Shown in pieces: positions 35,491 through 43,835 of a stretch of DNA of 64,000 nucleotides. Source of the DNA: Pseudacidovorax sp. GTDB taxonomy: Bacteria; Pseudomonadota; Gammaproteobacteria; Burkholderiales; Burkholderiaceae_C. The translations under genes and the position numbers were made by a program. Under the pieces are notes generated by a model. The model did not search any database. It saw only the letters and a list, made by a program, of their open reading frames with translations, and was not told the DNA's origin. The stretch is from the NCBI RefSeq assembly GCF_017991995.1, contig NZ_JAGOPN010000016.1:1-64000 (forward strand), given 5' to 3'. The stretch's first letter is position 1; each line of letters starts with the position of its first letter.

Positions 35491-36318
35491 TCAGTCCTGC
35501 TTGCAGCGCGGCTCCCAAAGCCGCACCGTGAAGTCGGCGTCGCGCGGATCGGGGGCAAAGCGCTGCATGACCAGCGGATCGTGCCCAGGCACGATCAGGG
35601 ACTCGTGCGAGGCCCAGTCGCCGACGCGGCCGAAGGCGTCCAGGCTCTGGTCCGGCCGATAGACGATGGGGAAGGGCGAGCCCTTGTCGCGGTTGGCGTA
35701 GTAGTGAAAGAGGTCCGACGCCAGCACCACCCAGCCCGCCGCGGTGTGCACCTGCACAACCTGCAAACCCGCCGTGTGCCCGCCCACCCAGCGCAGGCGG
35801 ATGCCCGGGCGCAGTTCGACGTCGCCATCGACCACACGCACGCGCTCCTCGAACAGGTGGCCGACCATGGCATGCACGTCGCGCTGCTCGTACGCCAGGC
35901 GGAAGAAGCTGTGGCACATGTACTTGCCGGTGGTGAAGCCGAGTTCCTTCTCCTGCACCCAGAAGGTGGCGCGGGGATAGGTGGCGGTGCTGCCGGCATG
36001 GTCGTAATGCAGGTGCGTGACAACCACATCGCCCACCTCAGCGGCATCGACGCCCAGGCGAGCCAGGCCCTGTTCGGGTGGGCGCAGCATCTCGCGCCCG
36101 CGGCGGGCCGCGGCCTGCGCGTCGAAGCCCGTGTCCACCACGACGTGACGACCGTCCGGGCACTTGATCAGCCACACGAAGTAGTCCATGGGCATGGGTG
36201 CCTGCGGATCGGCCGGCGCCTCGATGAAGTTCTGCGCCGCGACGCGCCGATGGTGGCCGTAGCGGATGGCATAGACCTCGTGCTGGACGGCACAGGCAGG
36301 GCGGGAGGCGTCGGTCAT
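35491..36318 (-). CDS. Metallo-beta-lactamase-fold hydrolase, N-acyl homoserine lactonase-like
   Basis: A 275-residue MBL-fold protein. The zinc site is complete: THLHYDHAG, a later GGHTAGLQ, ASDLFHYY and VPGHD. The spacing and the MDYFVWLIKCPDGRHVVVDTG opening resemble the AHL-lactonase (AttM/AiiA) group. Such enzymes open lactone rings, and quorum-signal hydrolysis is possible but not demonstrated. The ATG at 36318 was chosen because the fold begins soon after. It is divergent from the SDR gene at 36446. Confidence 0.8.
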   Translation of the reverse strand: MTDASRPACAVQHEVYAIRYGHHRRVAAQNFIEAPADPQAPMPMDYFVWLIKCPDGRHVVVDTGFDAQAAARRGREMLRPPEQGLARLGVDAAEVGDVVVTHLHYDHAGSTATYPRATFWVQEKELGFTTGKYMCHSFFRLAYEQRDVHAMVGHLFEERVRVVDGDVELRPGIRLRWVGGHTAGLQVVQVHTAAGWVVLASDLFHYYANRDKGSPFPIVYRPDQSLDAFGRVGDWASHESLIVPGHDPLVMQRFAPDPRDADFTVRLWEPRCKQD

Positions 36319-36366
36319 GGCCGCGAGTTTGCAGCCATGCTGCATTCGCAGCCACCGGGATATTCC

Positions 36367-36384
36367 TGTATGACAATCGTACGA
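36367..36384. promoter_or_regulatory. Putative GntR operator upstream of SDR gene
   Basis: Contains TGTATGACA at 36367-36375, followed by the palindrome TCGTACGA at 36377-36384. The first motif also occurs twice (TGTACGACR) upstream of the carboxymuconolactone-decarboxylase-like gene. All sites flank the GntR regulator module, which suggests a shared operator. Confidence 0.5.
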
Positions 36385-36445
36385 AACTAAGGGATCATCA
36401 GACAAACCTCCAACGCGAGCCGGGCATGCCCGCGCCCTCCCGACC

Positions 36446-37270
36446 ATGGATCTTCAACAAGTCTTCAACGTGCGCGGCCAGGGTGCCATCGTCACCGGCG
36501 GCGCCAGCGGCATCGGCCTGGCCATGGTCGAGGCGCTGGCCAGCCAGGGCGCGACGGTCACCCTCCTCGACATGGACGCCGCGGGCATCGAGCGCCAGGT
36601 GGCTCGCCTGACGGCCCAGGGCCTGTCCGTGCGCGGCCGCGTGCTGGACGTGACCGACCGCCCCGCCGTGGACGCCGCCTTCGACGAGGCCGCCGCGGCG
36701 CACGGCCTGGACATCGTCTTCGCCAACGCCGGCATCGACCCGGGGCCGGGCTTCATGGCCTTTTCAGACCGCGGCCAGCGGCTGCCCGAGCATGCGATCG
36801 AGCACTACAGCGACGAGCGCTGGCACCGTGTGATCGGCGTCAGCCTGGATGCGGTGTTCTATGCCATCCGCGCGGCGGCGCGCGTGATGAAGCCGCAGGG
36901 GCGGGGTGGGCGCATCGTCGTCACCACCTCCATCTCCGCCGTGCGTCCGGCGCCGGGCGTGGGCATGGCCTACATGGCGGCCAAGTCGGGCGCTGCGCAT
37001 CTGGTGCGCACCGCGGCACTCGAGCTGGCGCGCTACCGGATCCGCGTCAACGCCATCGCGCCCGGCCCCTTCGTCACCCACATCGCCAATGGACGCATGC
37101 AGGATCCCGCCGTGCAGGCGGCGCACGCGAAGCTGGTGCCGCTGGGCCGCATGGCGAGCACCGAGGAGATCAAGGGGCTGGCGCTGTTCCTGGCGTCCGA
37201 GGCCTCCAGCTTCGTGACCGGCGAGCAGATCGTGATCGACGGCGGCGCCTCGCTGGGCGCGGTGGACTGA
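36446..37270 (+). CDS. Short-chain dehydrogenase/reductase
   Basis: A 274-residue SDR with the cofactor loop TGGASGIGLAM, the NAG motif ANAGID, catalytic TTSISAV serine and YMAAKSG lysine, and a C-terminal IVIDGGASLGAVD. An acidic LLDMD end to the second strand suggests NAD as cofactor. It probably oxidises a secondary alcohol in a catabolic pathway. It is convergent with the GntR regulator, whose stop is 3 bases away, and carries a motif upstream that is shared with the carboxymuconolactone-decarboxylase-like gene. Confidence 0.88.
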   Translation: MDLQQVFNVRGQGAIVTGGASGIGLAMVEALASQGATVTLLDMDAAGIERQVARLTAQGLSVRGRVLDVTDRPAVDAAFDEAAAAHGLDIVFANAGIDPGPGFMAFSDRGQRLPEHAIEHYSDERWHRVIGVSLDAVFYAIRAAARVMKPQGRGGRIVVTTSISAVRPAPGVGMAYMAAKSGAAHLVRTAALELARYRIRVNAIAPGPFVTHIANGRMQDPAVQAAHAKLVPLGRMASTEEIKGLALFLASEASSFVTGEQIVIDGGASLGAVD

Positions 37271-37273
37271 GCG

Positions 37274-37987
37274 TCAATCGCCGCTTGCGGCCTGCGGCGC
37301 CGAGCGCTCCAGCAGCCGAAGCGCGAGCGCGCCGGCGTTCTGCACATGCTTGTGGGCAGCGGCCTGCGCCGCCACTGGGTCGCGCTTCTTGAGTGCCTTG
37401 AGCAACTGCCGGATCTCGCTGATGCTGTGCCGTGCCCGGTCAGGGTCGGACAGGGTCATGTTGCGCAGCTGGCTGGCCCGCAGCTGGATGCTGCGCAGCA
37501 TCGAGGCCGCCAGGTCGTGGTCGGCGCCGCCGATCAGTGCCTCGTAGAAGGCGCGCTTGGCCTCCAGCAGGCCGGCGCCGCTGTCGTAGGCCTGGGCCAG
37601 AGCCTCGACCGCCTGCTCCAGCGCCGCCATGTGCGCCGAGCTGGCCAGCCTGGCGAAGCGCTCGGCCAGTAGGCCTTCGAGCACGGCGCGCATCTCGTAG
37701 ATCTCGCGGGCATCACGCAGGCCGATGGTGCTCACGATCACGCCGCGGTTGGGCACGCTGGTGACGATGCCGTCGTTCTCCAGCTCGCGCAGTGCCTCGC
37801 GCAGGCAGGTGCGCGAGACGCCCATCAGCTCGCACAGCTCCCGTTCCACCAGCCGTTCGCCGGGCAGGTAGCGGCCCTGTGCCACCGCATCGCGCACAGC
37901 GCTCACCACCTGCTGGCGCAGGGGCGCGGCCGAGGCCGCGATGCGGACGATGGGCGAGGGATGGGCAGCGGATGGCGCGATCGTCAT
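37274..37987 (-). CDS. GntR-family regulator with FCD ligand domain
   Basis: A 237-residue FadR-subgroup GntR protein. The winged helix reads PGERLVERELCELMGVSRTC and LREALRELENDGIV. The FCD helices follow (IYEMRAVLEGLLAERFA) with histidines that could bind a metal, as in that family. It sits between two target units: the SDR gene on one side and the decarboxylase-led operon on the other. Repeated TGTAYGACR motifs occur ahead of both. It is inferred to repress both until a carboxylic acid ligand binds. Confidence 0.88.
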   Translation of the reverse strand: MTIAPSAAHPSPIVRIAASAAPLRQQVVSAVRDAVAQGRYLPGERLVERELCELMGVSRTCLREALRELENDGIVTSVPNRGVIVSTIGLRDAREIYEMRAVLEGLLAERFARLASSAHMAALEQAVEALAQAYDSGAGLLEAKRAFYEALIGGADHDLAASMLRSIQLRASQLRNMTLSDPDRARHSISEIRQLLKALKKRDPVAAQAAAHKHVQNAGALALRLLERSAPQAASGD

Positions 37988-38064
37988 GGGCGGTCTGCAA
38001 AGGGAGCGGATCGGCCAAGGATAGCGCCGCATGGCCGCGCGCAAGCCGGACTGCGGGAAAACGC

Positions 38065-38103
38065 TGTACGACGAAAAACGGGTGATTGACATACTGTCGT
38101 ACA
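38065..38103. promoter_or_regulatory. Paired GntR operator motifs upstream of decarboxylase-like gene
   Basis: TGTACGACG at 38065-38073 and TGTCGTACA at 38095-38103 (TGTACGACA on the other strand) form a widely spaced inverted pair. They lie in the gap between the GntR gene and the operon at 38125. A third copy of the motif lies upstream of the SDR gene. Confidence 0.55.
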
Positions 38104-38124
38104 AAACTGAAACGAAGGATCCGC

Positions 38125-38568
38125 ATGAGCGACACGCCATCCGGCAGCCCGCAGGGCGCCGACCGCAACGGCTTTCCCCCGCCTGGGCAGAGCCCGCTGT
38201 TCGACCAGGGCCTGGCCCTGCGCAAGGCCGTCCTGGGCGATGCGTATGTGGACAAGTCGATCCAGGCGGCGGACGACTTCACCCGCCCGCTGCAGAAGAT
38301 GATCACCGAGTGGTGTTGGGGCGAGGCCTGGGGCAGCCCGGCGCTGCCTCACAAGACGCGCAGCATGCTCAACATCGCCATGCTCACCGCGCTCAACCGC
38401 AAGGAAGAGCTCAAGCTGCATGTGCGCGGCGCCATCAACAACGGCGTGAGCGTGGAGGAGATCCAGGCCGTGCTGCTGCAGGCATGCATCTACTGCGGCG
38501 TGCCCGCGGCGCTGGACAGCACCAAGGCCGCCCGCGAGGTGCTCAAAGAGATCGGGGCCATCGAATGA
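38125..38568 (+). CDS. Carboxymuconolactone decarboxylase-like protein
   Basis: A 147-residue protein of the CMD/AhpD superfamily, with the PcaC-like pattern VLGDAYVDKSIQAADDFTRP, WCWGEAWGSPALPHKTRSML and the final helix region with ACIYCGVPAAL. PcaC-type members decarboxylate 4-carboxymuconolactone in the beta-ketoadipate route. Many relatives sit in unrelated catabolic operons with unknown roles. A GAAGGA ribosome binding site precedes the ATG. It overlaps the next gene as ATGA, starting a five-gene plus-strand operon. Confidence 0.85.
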   Translation: MSDTPSGSPQGADRNGFPPPGQSPLFDQGLALRKAVLGDAYVDKSIQAADDFTRPLQKMITEWCWGEAWGSPALPHKTRSMLNIAMLTALNRKEELKLHVRGAINNGVSVEEIQAVLLQACIYCGVPAALDSTKAAREVLKEIGAIE

Positions 38569-39476
38569 CGCAGCCGCTCGGCTTCATCGGACTGGGCACC
38601 ATGGGTGAGCCCATGGTGGCCACGCTGCGACGCGCCGACGTGGCGGTGGTGGGCTTCGACATCCGGCCCGAGGCGGCCCGGCGGCTGGCCACGGAGACTG
38701 GCATGGTGGCTGCCGTCAGTGCGGGCGAGGTCTTCGCCCGCTGCGATGTGGTCATCACCATGGTGCCCACCAGCGCGCATCTGGCGCAGCTGCTGTTCGG
38801 CGACGGCAGTGCGGACGGCACGAACGGCGCCGCCGCGTCGGCCCGGGCAGGCCAGCTTCTCATCGACATGAGTTCGGGCGAGCCTTCGGCCACGCGCCGC
38901 ATCGGCGAGCGACTGGCCGCGCAGGGCGTGGGCATGGTCGATGCGCCGGTCTCCGGCAACGTGGTGCGCGCCCGCAAGGGCGACCTGGCCATCATGCTGG
39001 GTGGCAGCGATGCCGACTGCGAGCGCGCCAGCGCCGTGCTGCAGCCGATGGCGCGGGCCATCTTCCGCACCGGTGCGCTGGGCAGCGGCCAGGCCATGAA
39101 GGCACTCAACAACCTCGCATCGGCGGCCGGCTTCTGGATCGCCAGCGAGGTGCTGGCCATCGGCCGCAAGGCCGGGCTCGATCCGGCCGTGATGCTGGAC
39201 GTGCTCAACGCATCCACCGGCGCCAACAACAGCACCCAGAACAAGTTCAAGCCCTTCGTGCTGTCGGGCAGCTACCAGGGCAACTTCCTGCTGCCGCTGA
39301 TGGTGAAGGACCTGGGCATCGCCGCCGGCCTGGCGCGCGAGACCGAGGCCGACGCACCCATGGCCGCGCAGGTGCTGGCGCTCTGGCAGCAGGCGCTGCA
39401 GGCTCTGGGCCCCACGGCCGACCACACCGAGGTGGCCCGCCTGGTGGCCGAGCGCAGCCACACGCAGCTGCATTGA
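38565..39476 (+). CDS. NAD(P)-dependent 3-hydroxyisobutyrate-dehydrogenase-family oxidoreductase
   Basis: A 303-residue beta-hydroxyacid dehydrogenase. It has the nucleotide loop GFIGLGTMGEPM, the substrate-binding DAPVSGNVVRARKGDL, and the catalytic lysine K179 in GQAMKALNN. Members oxidise 3-hydroxy acids or reduce semialdehydes such as tartronate semialdehyde. It is coupled to the previous gene by an ATGA overlap and lies 4 bases before a beta-lactamase-fold hydrolase. A second, distant paralogue lies at 49652-50596 with another Bug receptor. Confidence 0.87.
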   Translation: MTQPLGFIGLGTMGEPMVATLRRADVAVVGFDIRPEAARRLATETGMVAAVSAGEVFARCDVVITMVPTSAHLAQLLFGDGSADGTNGAAASARAGQLLIDMSSGEPSATRRIGERLAAQGVGMVDAPVSGNVVRARKGDLAIMLGGSDADCERASAVLQPMARAIFRTGALGSGQAMKALNNLASAAGFWIASEVLAIGRKAGLDPAVMLDVLNASTGANNSTQNKFKPFVLSGSYQGNFLLPLMVKDLGIAAGLARETEADAPMAAQVLALWQQALQALGPTADHTEVARLVAERSHTQLH

Positions 39477-39480
39477 CCGG

Positions 39481-40626
39481 ATGCCCGATCCCATGAACGA
39501 ACGACTGGACAACCTGCAGGCCGCCATCGCGGCCGACGTGCAGCGCGGCCACTACCACGGCGCCGTCATCCGCATCGGCCGCGGCGGCCGGCTGGATCTG
39601 GAAGCCGCCATCGGTTTCCAGGATGCGGCGCACGACAAGCGCCTGGCCGCCGACTCGGTCTTCAGCCTGTTCTCGCTGACCAAGGCCTTCACCAACCTGC
39701 TGGTGCTGCGCGCAGTGGAGCTGGGCCGGCTTTCGCTGACCACGCGCGTGGCCGAGCTGATTCCGGAGTTCGGTGGCGCCCCGCGTGACCGCGCCACCCT
39801 CTACCACCTGCTGACCCACACCGCCGGCATGCCCGGCGTGTGGACGCCCAAGCCCGACATGTTCGAGGACGACCTGGGCGAGCTGCTGCAGGCCGTCTGC
39901 GAGAACGTGCACGGCATCGTCGAGCCCGGCGCGCGCTGCGACTACGCGCCGGTGGTCAACCATGTGCTCATGGGCGAGCTGCTGCGCCGCACCGACCCGC
40001 AGGGTCGCGCCTTCCGCGACATCGCCCGCGAGGACCTGTTCGAGCCGCTGGGCATGCGCGACACCTCGCTCGGCGTGCGGCCCGACCTGCGGGCCCGCAA
40101 GGTCGTGCCGGACATCCGCGGCGTGGTGCCGATCGCCGTGCGCGGCCGCACGCAGCCGGGTCGCCACAGCCTGTTCGAGGAAGAGGTCAACGATGCCGCC
40201 CATGTGGGCGCCTGCTCGACGGCCGGCGACGTCTGGCGCTTCGCCGAAATGCTGCGCCGGGGCGGCACGCTCGACGGCGCGCGCATCGTGTCCCCGCGCA
40301 TGCTGCAGCTGGCGCGGCAGAACCACACCGGCGACATGCACAACGAGCTCTACCGTGGCGTGGCCCTGCGCGCCGGCTGGACGCCGCCGCCGGCCTTCAT
40401 CGGCCTGGGCTTCAGCCTGCGGGGCGAGGGCATCGTGCACCACCAGTTCGGCACGCTCACCACGCCGCAGACCTTCGGCAACTATGGCGCCGGCTCGACC
40501 ATGTTCTGGGTCGACCCCGAGCTGGACCTGAGCTTCGTCTGCCTGACGACCGGCCTGCTGCCGCAGGCGGCCAACATCGAGCGCTTCCAGCGGCTGTCGG
40601 ACATGGCCGTGGGCGCGCTTGCATGA
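39481..40626 (+). CDS. Beta-lactamase-fold serine hydrolase
   Basis: A 381-residue serine hydrolase of the class C beta-lactamase/esterase family. The nucleophile motif is SLTK (SxxK) in FSLFSLTKAFTNLL, and a tyrosine motif CDYAPVVN takes the YxN role. No signal peptide is present, so it is probably a cytosolic esterase or lactonase and not a resistance enzyme. It lies in the GntR-controlled operon between the dehydrogenase and a Bug receptor. The substrate is unknown. Confidence 0.85.
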   Translation: MPDPMNERLDNLQAAIAADVQRGHYHGAVIRIGRGGRLDLEAAIGFQDAAHDKRLAADSVFSLFSLTKAFTNLLVLRAVELGRLSLTTRVAELIPEFGGAPRDRATLYHLLTHTAGMPGVWTPKPDMFEDDLGELLQAVCENVHGIVEPGARCDYAPVVNHVLMGELLRRTDPQGRAFRDIAREDLFEPLGMRDTSLGVRPDLRARKVVPDIRGVVPIAVRGRTQPGRHSLFEEEVNDAAHVGACSTAGDVWRFAEMLRRGGTLDGARIVSPRMLQLARQNHTGDMHNELYRGVALRAGWTPPPAFIGLGFSLRGEGIVHHQFGTLTTPQTFGNYGAGSTMFWVDPELDLSFVCLTTGLLPQAANIERFQRLSDMAVGALA

Positions 40627-40687
40627 GGGCGCGCCATCGCGGCCATGCCGTGGCCCGCCGATTCAAAGAACCACAGGAGACAAAGAC

Positions 40688-41668
40688 ATGAACAAGCACA
40701 TCGACCGTCGTCATTTCCTGGCCGGCGCAGGCGCGCTGGCCGCGGCCTGCGCCTGGCCGGCTGCCGCTCAGACCGTGAAGGGGCCCGTGCGCCTGGTGGT
40801 GGGCTTCCCTCCCGGGGGCGCGGCCGACATGATCGCGCGCGCCCTGGCCGAGCCGCTGAAGGCCTCGCTGGGCACCACCGTGATCGTGGACAACAAGCCC
40901 GGTGCCGGCGGCCGGCTGGCGGCCGACTATGTGCGCAGCGCGCCGGCCGACGGCACGGTGCTGCTGGTCACGCCGGCCTCGGTGATCACCATGGCGCCGC
41001 ACCTGTACAAGAGCGTGCGTTACGAGCTGGTGCGCGACTTCCAGCCACTGCTGCCGCTGGCGCGCCTGGACCTGGGCCTCTACGCCGGCCCCGGCACGCC
41101 CGCCAGCGTCAAGACGCTGCCCGACCTGGTCAAGTGGATGCAGGACAACCCCAAGGCGAAGAGCTGCGGCGTGCCGGGCATCGGCTCCACGCCGCACATG
41201 GCGGCCGAACTCATCGGCCGCCAGACCGGGCTGAACTGGCAGCTGGTGCCCTACCAGGGCGATGCGCCGAGCTTCCTGGCGCTGCTGTCGGGCGAAATCC
41301 CGGTGGGCGTGAGCTCGCTGGCCGGCGGCATCGAGCACCTTCGGGCGGGCAAGCTGCGCATGCTGGCCCTGACCGGCAGCGACCGCTCGGCCGTGATGCC
41401 GGACATTCCAACGCTGAAGGAGTCCGGCTACGACATCGTGGTGGAAGACCGCCACAGCGTGATCGCGCCCAAGGCCTTGCCGGCGCCGCTGGCGTCCACG
41501 CTCAGGCAAGCCATCGCGGGCGCCATGCAGTCGAAGGACGTGGGCGATCTGCTGCAGCGCCTGTCGCTGCAGCGCGCCGCGCCCACCGAGGACTTCGCTG
41601 CCGTGCTGAAGGTCGACAGCGATCGGTGGGCAGCCGCCGCCAGGTCGATGAACCTGGCGCTGGAATGA
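40688..41668 (+). CDS. Bug-family periplasmic solute receptor
   Basis: A 326-residue Bug receptor. A twin-arginine-like start (DRRHFLAG) leads into a signal ending at WPAAAQT. Family blocks are VVGFPPGGAADMIARAL, VDNKPGAGGRLAADYV and QLVPYQGDAPSFLALL. An ACAGGAGACA leader precedes the ATG. It probably collects the substrate degraded by the surrounding SDR, dehydrogenase and hydrolase. No membrane partner is encoded nearby. Confidence 0.9.
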   Translation: MNKHIDRRHFLAGAGALAAACAWPAAAQTVKGPVRLVVGFPPGGAADMIARALAEPLKASLGTTVIVDNKPGAGGRLAADYVRSAPADGTVLLVTPASVITMAPHLYKSVRYELVRDFQPLLPLARLDLGLYAGPGTPASVKTLPDLVKWMQDNPKAKSCGVPGIGSTPHMAAELIGRQTGLNWQLVPYQGDAPSFLALLSGEIPVGVSSLAGGIEHLRAGKLRMLALTGSDRSAVMPDIPTLKESGYDIVVEDRHSVIAPKALPAPLASTLRQAIAGAMQSKDVGDLLQRLSLQRAAPTEDFAAVLKVDSDRWAAAARSMNLALE

Positions 41669-41678
41669 AACCGGCAAG

Positions 41679-42575
41679 ATGAAGGACCTCCACGGGAAGA
41701 CCGCCTTCGTGACCGGCGGCGCCAGCGGCATCGGCCTGGGCATGGCCTGCGCCTTCCTCGCCGAAGGCATGAACGTGATCGTGGCCGACCTCAGCGACGC
41801 GCACCTGGCCCACGCCCGCGAAGTGCTGGCGCCACAGTCGCAAAAGGTGCGCTTCATGAAGCTGGACGTGGCCGACCGGGAAGCCATGCGCAGTGCGGCC
41901 GACGAGGCCGAGGCTGCCTTCGGCAAGATCCACGTGCTGTGCAACAACGCCGGGGTCACGGGCTACCTGCCCATGGACCAGGCCACCTACGGCGACTGGG
42001 ACTGGCTGCTGAGCGTCAACCTCTACGGCGTGATCCACGGCATCGTGAGCTTCCTGCCCAAGCTGCGCGCGCACGGCGAGGGCGGCCACATCGTCAACAC
42101 CGGCTCCATCGCGGGCCTGGTGCCGGCGCCGGCCTGGGGCGGTATCTACAGCACCACCAAGTTCGCCATCCATGGTCTGTCGGGGTCGCTTCGGCTGTCG
42201 GTGGGCCAGTACGGCATCGGCGTGACGGAGGTCTGCCCCGGCGCCACGCGCACCAACGTGCGCGACTCGCATCGCCTGCGCCCTGCGCACTTCGAAACGG
42301 CCGACCATCGCAAGGGCTCCATGCCCTCGCTGCAGGAGATCGGCATCGATCCGCTGGAGATCGGCCGGCAGGTGGTGCGCGCCATCCGTCGCAACGATCC
42401 GTACGTGATCGCCCATGCCGAGAACAAGGCCCATGTGCAGGCCTTTGCCGAGGAAATGCTGGCGTCCTTTCCGGACGAGACCGTGACAGACGAGGGTCGG
42501 CTCAGCTACATCCGCTGGTTCGACCAGGCGACGGCCGAGGCATTGGCGCAGCAGCCGCGCGATCCCGGCGCGTGA
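41679..42575 (+). CDS. Short-chain dehydrogenase/reductase
   Basis: A 298-residue SDR with TGGASGIGLGM, CNNAGVTG, the catalytic serine in NTGSIAG and the active pair YSTTK. It has a longer C-terminal region than the classical 250-residue form, with LSYIRWFDQATAEALAQQ at the end. An acidic residue (VADLS) suggests NAD. It ends the GntR-linked operon, 10 bases after the Bug gene. The substrate is probably a hydroxy compound derived from the imported ligand. Confidence 0.86.
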   Translation: MKDLHGKTAFVTGGASGIGLGMACAFLAEGMNVIVADLSDAHLAHAREVLAPQSQKVRFMKLDVADREAMRSAADEAEAAFGKIHVLCNNAGVTGYLPMDQATYGDWDWLLSVNLYGVIHGIVSFLPKLRAHGEGGHIVNTGSIAGLVPAPAWGGIYSTTKFAIHGLSGSLRLSVGQYGIGVTEVCPGATRTNVRDSHRLRPAHFETADHRKGSMPSLQEIGIDPLEIGRQVVRAIRRNDPYVIAHAENKAHVQAFAEEMLASFPDETVTDEGRLSYIRWFDQATAEALAQQPRDPGA

Positions 42576-42875
42576 ATGGACTTGCCGGGCGTGGTCCGGC
42601 GTGCACACGCCCAGAAAAAAATGGGTCGCCGGGTGCTTTCACACCCGACGACCCCTGCAAAAAAGCGCACCTGCTCCCGTGGCAGGGAACAGGATGGCTG
42701 CAACGGGTGGGCGAGGAAGGCTGCTTTCTCTGCCTCGCCGCGGTGCCCGTGCGGCCCTTCTGTGGGTGGTCGGTCCCTCCTGCGCTTTCCTCCCTCGCGC
42801 GTCTCGGCGGCGGTCCGGGCAATCTAGCCGTCGGTGCATCGTGGCTACTCGGCCAAATGGATGATGGCGCCGGGC
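42576..42875. other. Intergenic region with terminator for the IclR gene
   Basis: This 300-base gap separates the SDR stop from the IclR stop. Apart from the hairpin at 42615-42654, listed separately, no gene, promoter or repeat was recognised. The frames open here have no homology to a known family. Confidence 0.5.
42615..42654 (-). terminator. Rho-independent terminator downstream of IclR gene
   Basis: Arms GGGTCGCCGGGTG (42623-42635) and CACCCGACGACCC (42642-42654) pair with one mismatch around a 6-base loop. On the minus strand the hairpin is followed by a run of seven T residues. It can end transcription of the IclR gene at 42876 and may also slow plus-strand readthrough. Confidence 0.75.
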
Positions 42876-43676
42876 TCAGCGCGGCCGCAGGTCGGCCGCC
42901 CACGCCTGGGCGACCTTCTCCGACAGTCCCAGCAGTGCATCTCCCAGTTCCTGCGCCACCGTCTCCATCGGCAAGGGCGTGGACAGGCTCACGTTCAGCA
43001 CATAGGCCGCGCCGTCGGCCGAAGGCAGCGGAGCCGCCAGCGCCACCACTTCGGGCTGCCACGAGGCCGCGCAGAAGCCGCGGCTGCGGATCTGCTGGGT
43101 GGCTTCCTCGATCTCGTGCGAGAGGGCGGGCCATTGCGGGCCGCGCCGTGACGCGACCGCGCGCAGGATGTCCCGCCGCCGGGCCGCGGGCGCCACGGCC
43201 AGGTAGGCGCGGCCGAGCGAGGTCAGCTCCATCGGCACGCGCTGGCCCGACACCACATGCCGCAGCGCGACTCGGCGGGCGTAGCGGATGGATTCGAGGT
43301 AGACCATCTCGTCGCCATCCGGCGCGGCCAGGCCCACGTTGATGCGCCGGGATTCGGCCAGCGCGTGCATGTGGGGCGCGGCCACGGCGAGCACGCGCGA
43401 ACCCGACCGCATGGCGTGCGCGAGGCTCAGCACGGGCGGCGCCAGCCGGTAGGCGCGCGATGCAGCCTCCCATTGCAGCAGGCCGCAGCCCACCAGCGTC
43501 TGCGTCAGCCGGCTGACCGTTGCCTTGGGCAGGCCGGTACGTTCAGCCAGGTCGCTGTTGCCCAGAAGTTCCGAGCCCGGCCTGAAGGCGCGCAGCAGGG
43601 CGATACCCCGCTCCAGCGAGCGATTGGCAGGAGAGAGGCCGGGCTTTTCCGTAAGGCTATCGATGGCTCCAGGCAT
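42876..43676 (-). CDS. IclR-family transcriptional regulator
   Basis: A 266-residue IclR regulator. The N-terminal winged helix contains SLERGIALLRAFRPG and SDLAERTGLPKATVSRLTQT. The effector domain has the family stretch VALRHVVSGQRVPMELTSLG with RAYLAVAP. It faces the Bug-crotonase-ligase operon across 159 bases. A perfect palindrome, TTCCACT-G-AGTGGAA, at 43720-43734 is the likely operator. The start is placed where the family sequence begins; the open frame upstream is not conserved. Ligand unknown. Confidence 0.88.
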   Translation of the reverse strand: MPGAIDSLTEKPGLSPANRSLERGIALLRAFRPGSELLGNSDLAERTGLPKATVSRLTQTLVGCGLLQWEAASRAYRLAPPVLSLAHAMRSGSRVLAVAAPHMHALAESRRINVGLAAPDGDEMVYLESIRYARRVALRHVVSGQRVPMELTSLGRAYLAVAPAARRRDILRAVASRRGPQWPALSHEIEEATQQIRSRGFCAASWQPEVVALAAPLPSADGAAYVLNVSLSTPLPMETVAQELGDALLGLSEKVAQAWAADLRPR

Positions 43677-43719
43677 GGGAGGGAGGGCGCAAATGCAGGG
43701 GATGGCAAGCTTACGGTGA

Positions 43720-43734
43720 TTCCACTGAGTGGAA
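43720..43734. promoter_or_regulatory. Probable IclR operator palindrome
   Basis: TTCCACTGAGTGGAA is a perfect 7-1-7 palindrome between the IclR gene and the divergent Bug receptor. IclR proteins are known to bind such TTCC-centred palindromes of about 15 bases. The match to this protein is inferred from location. Confidence 0.65.
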
Positions 43735-43835
43735 CAGCTTGCGCTTTCCGAAGCTTGAATGCTCCTAGAGTTGCCGCATGGCCGGGTGCTGCTTGACAGT
43801 GCATTCGGGCATCGATCCCGACAAGGAGACACACC

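Noticed and set aside
35441-35491. Terminator hairpins between the MBL gene and fiu
   Set aside because: Two small hairpins exist but neither is followed by a T-run on the minus strand, so termination is not supported.
38086-38125. Sigma-70 promoter with TTGACA at 38086
   Set aside because: No acceptable -10 box lies 16-18 bases downstream, and a transcript from there would begin inside or after the ribosome binding site.
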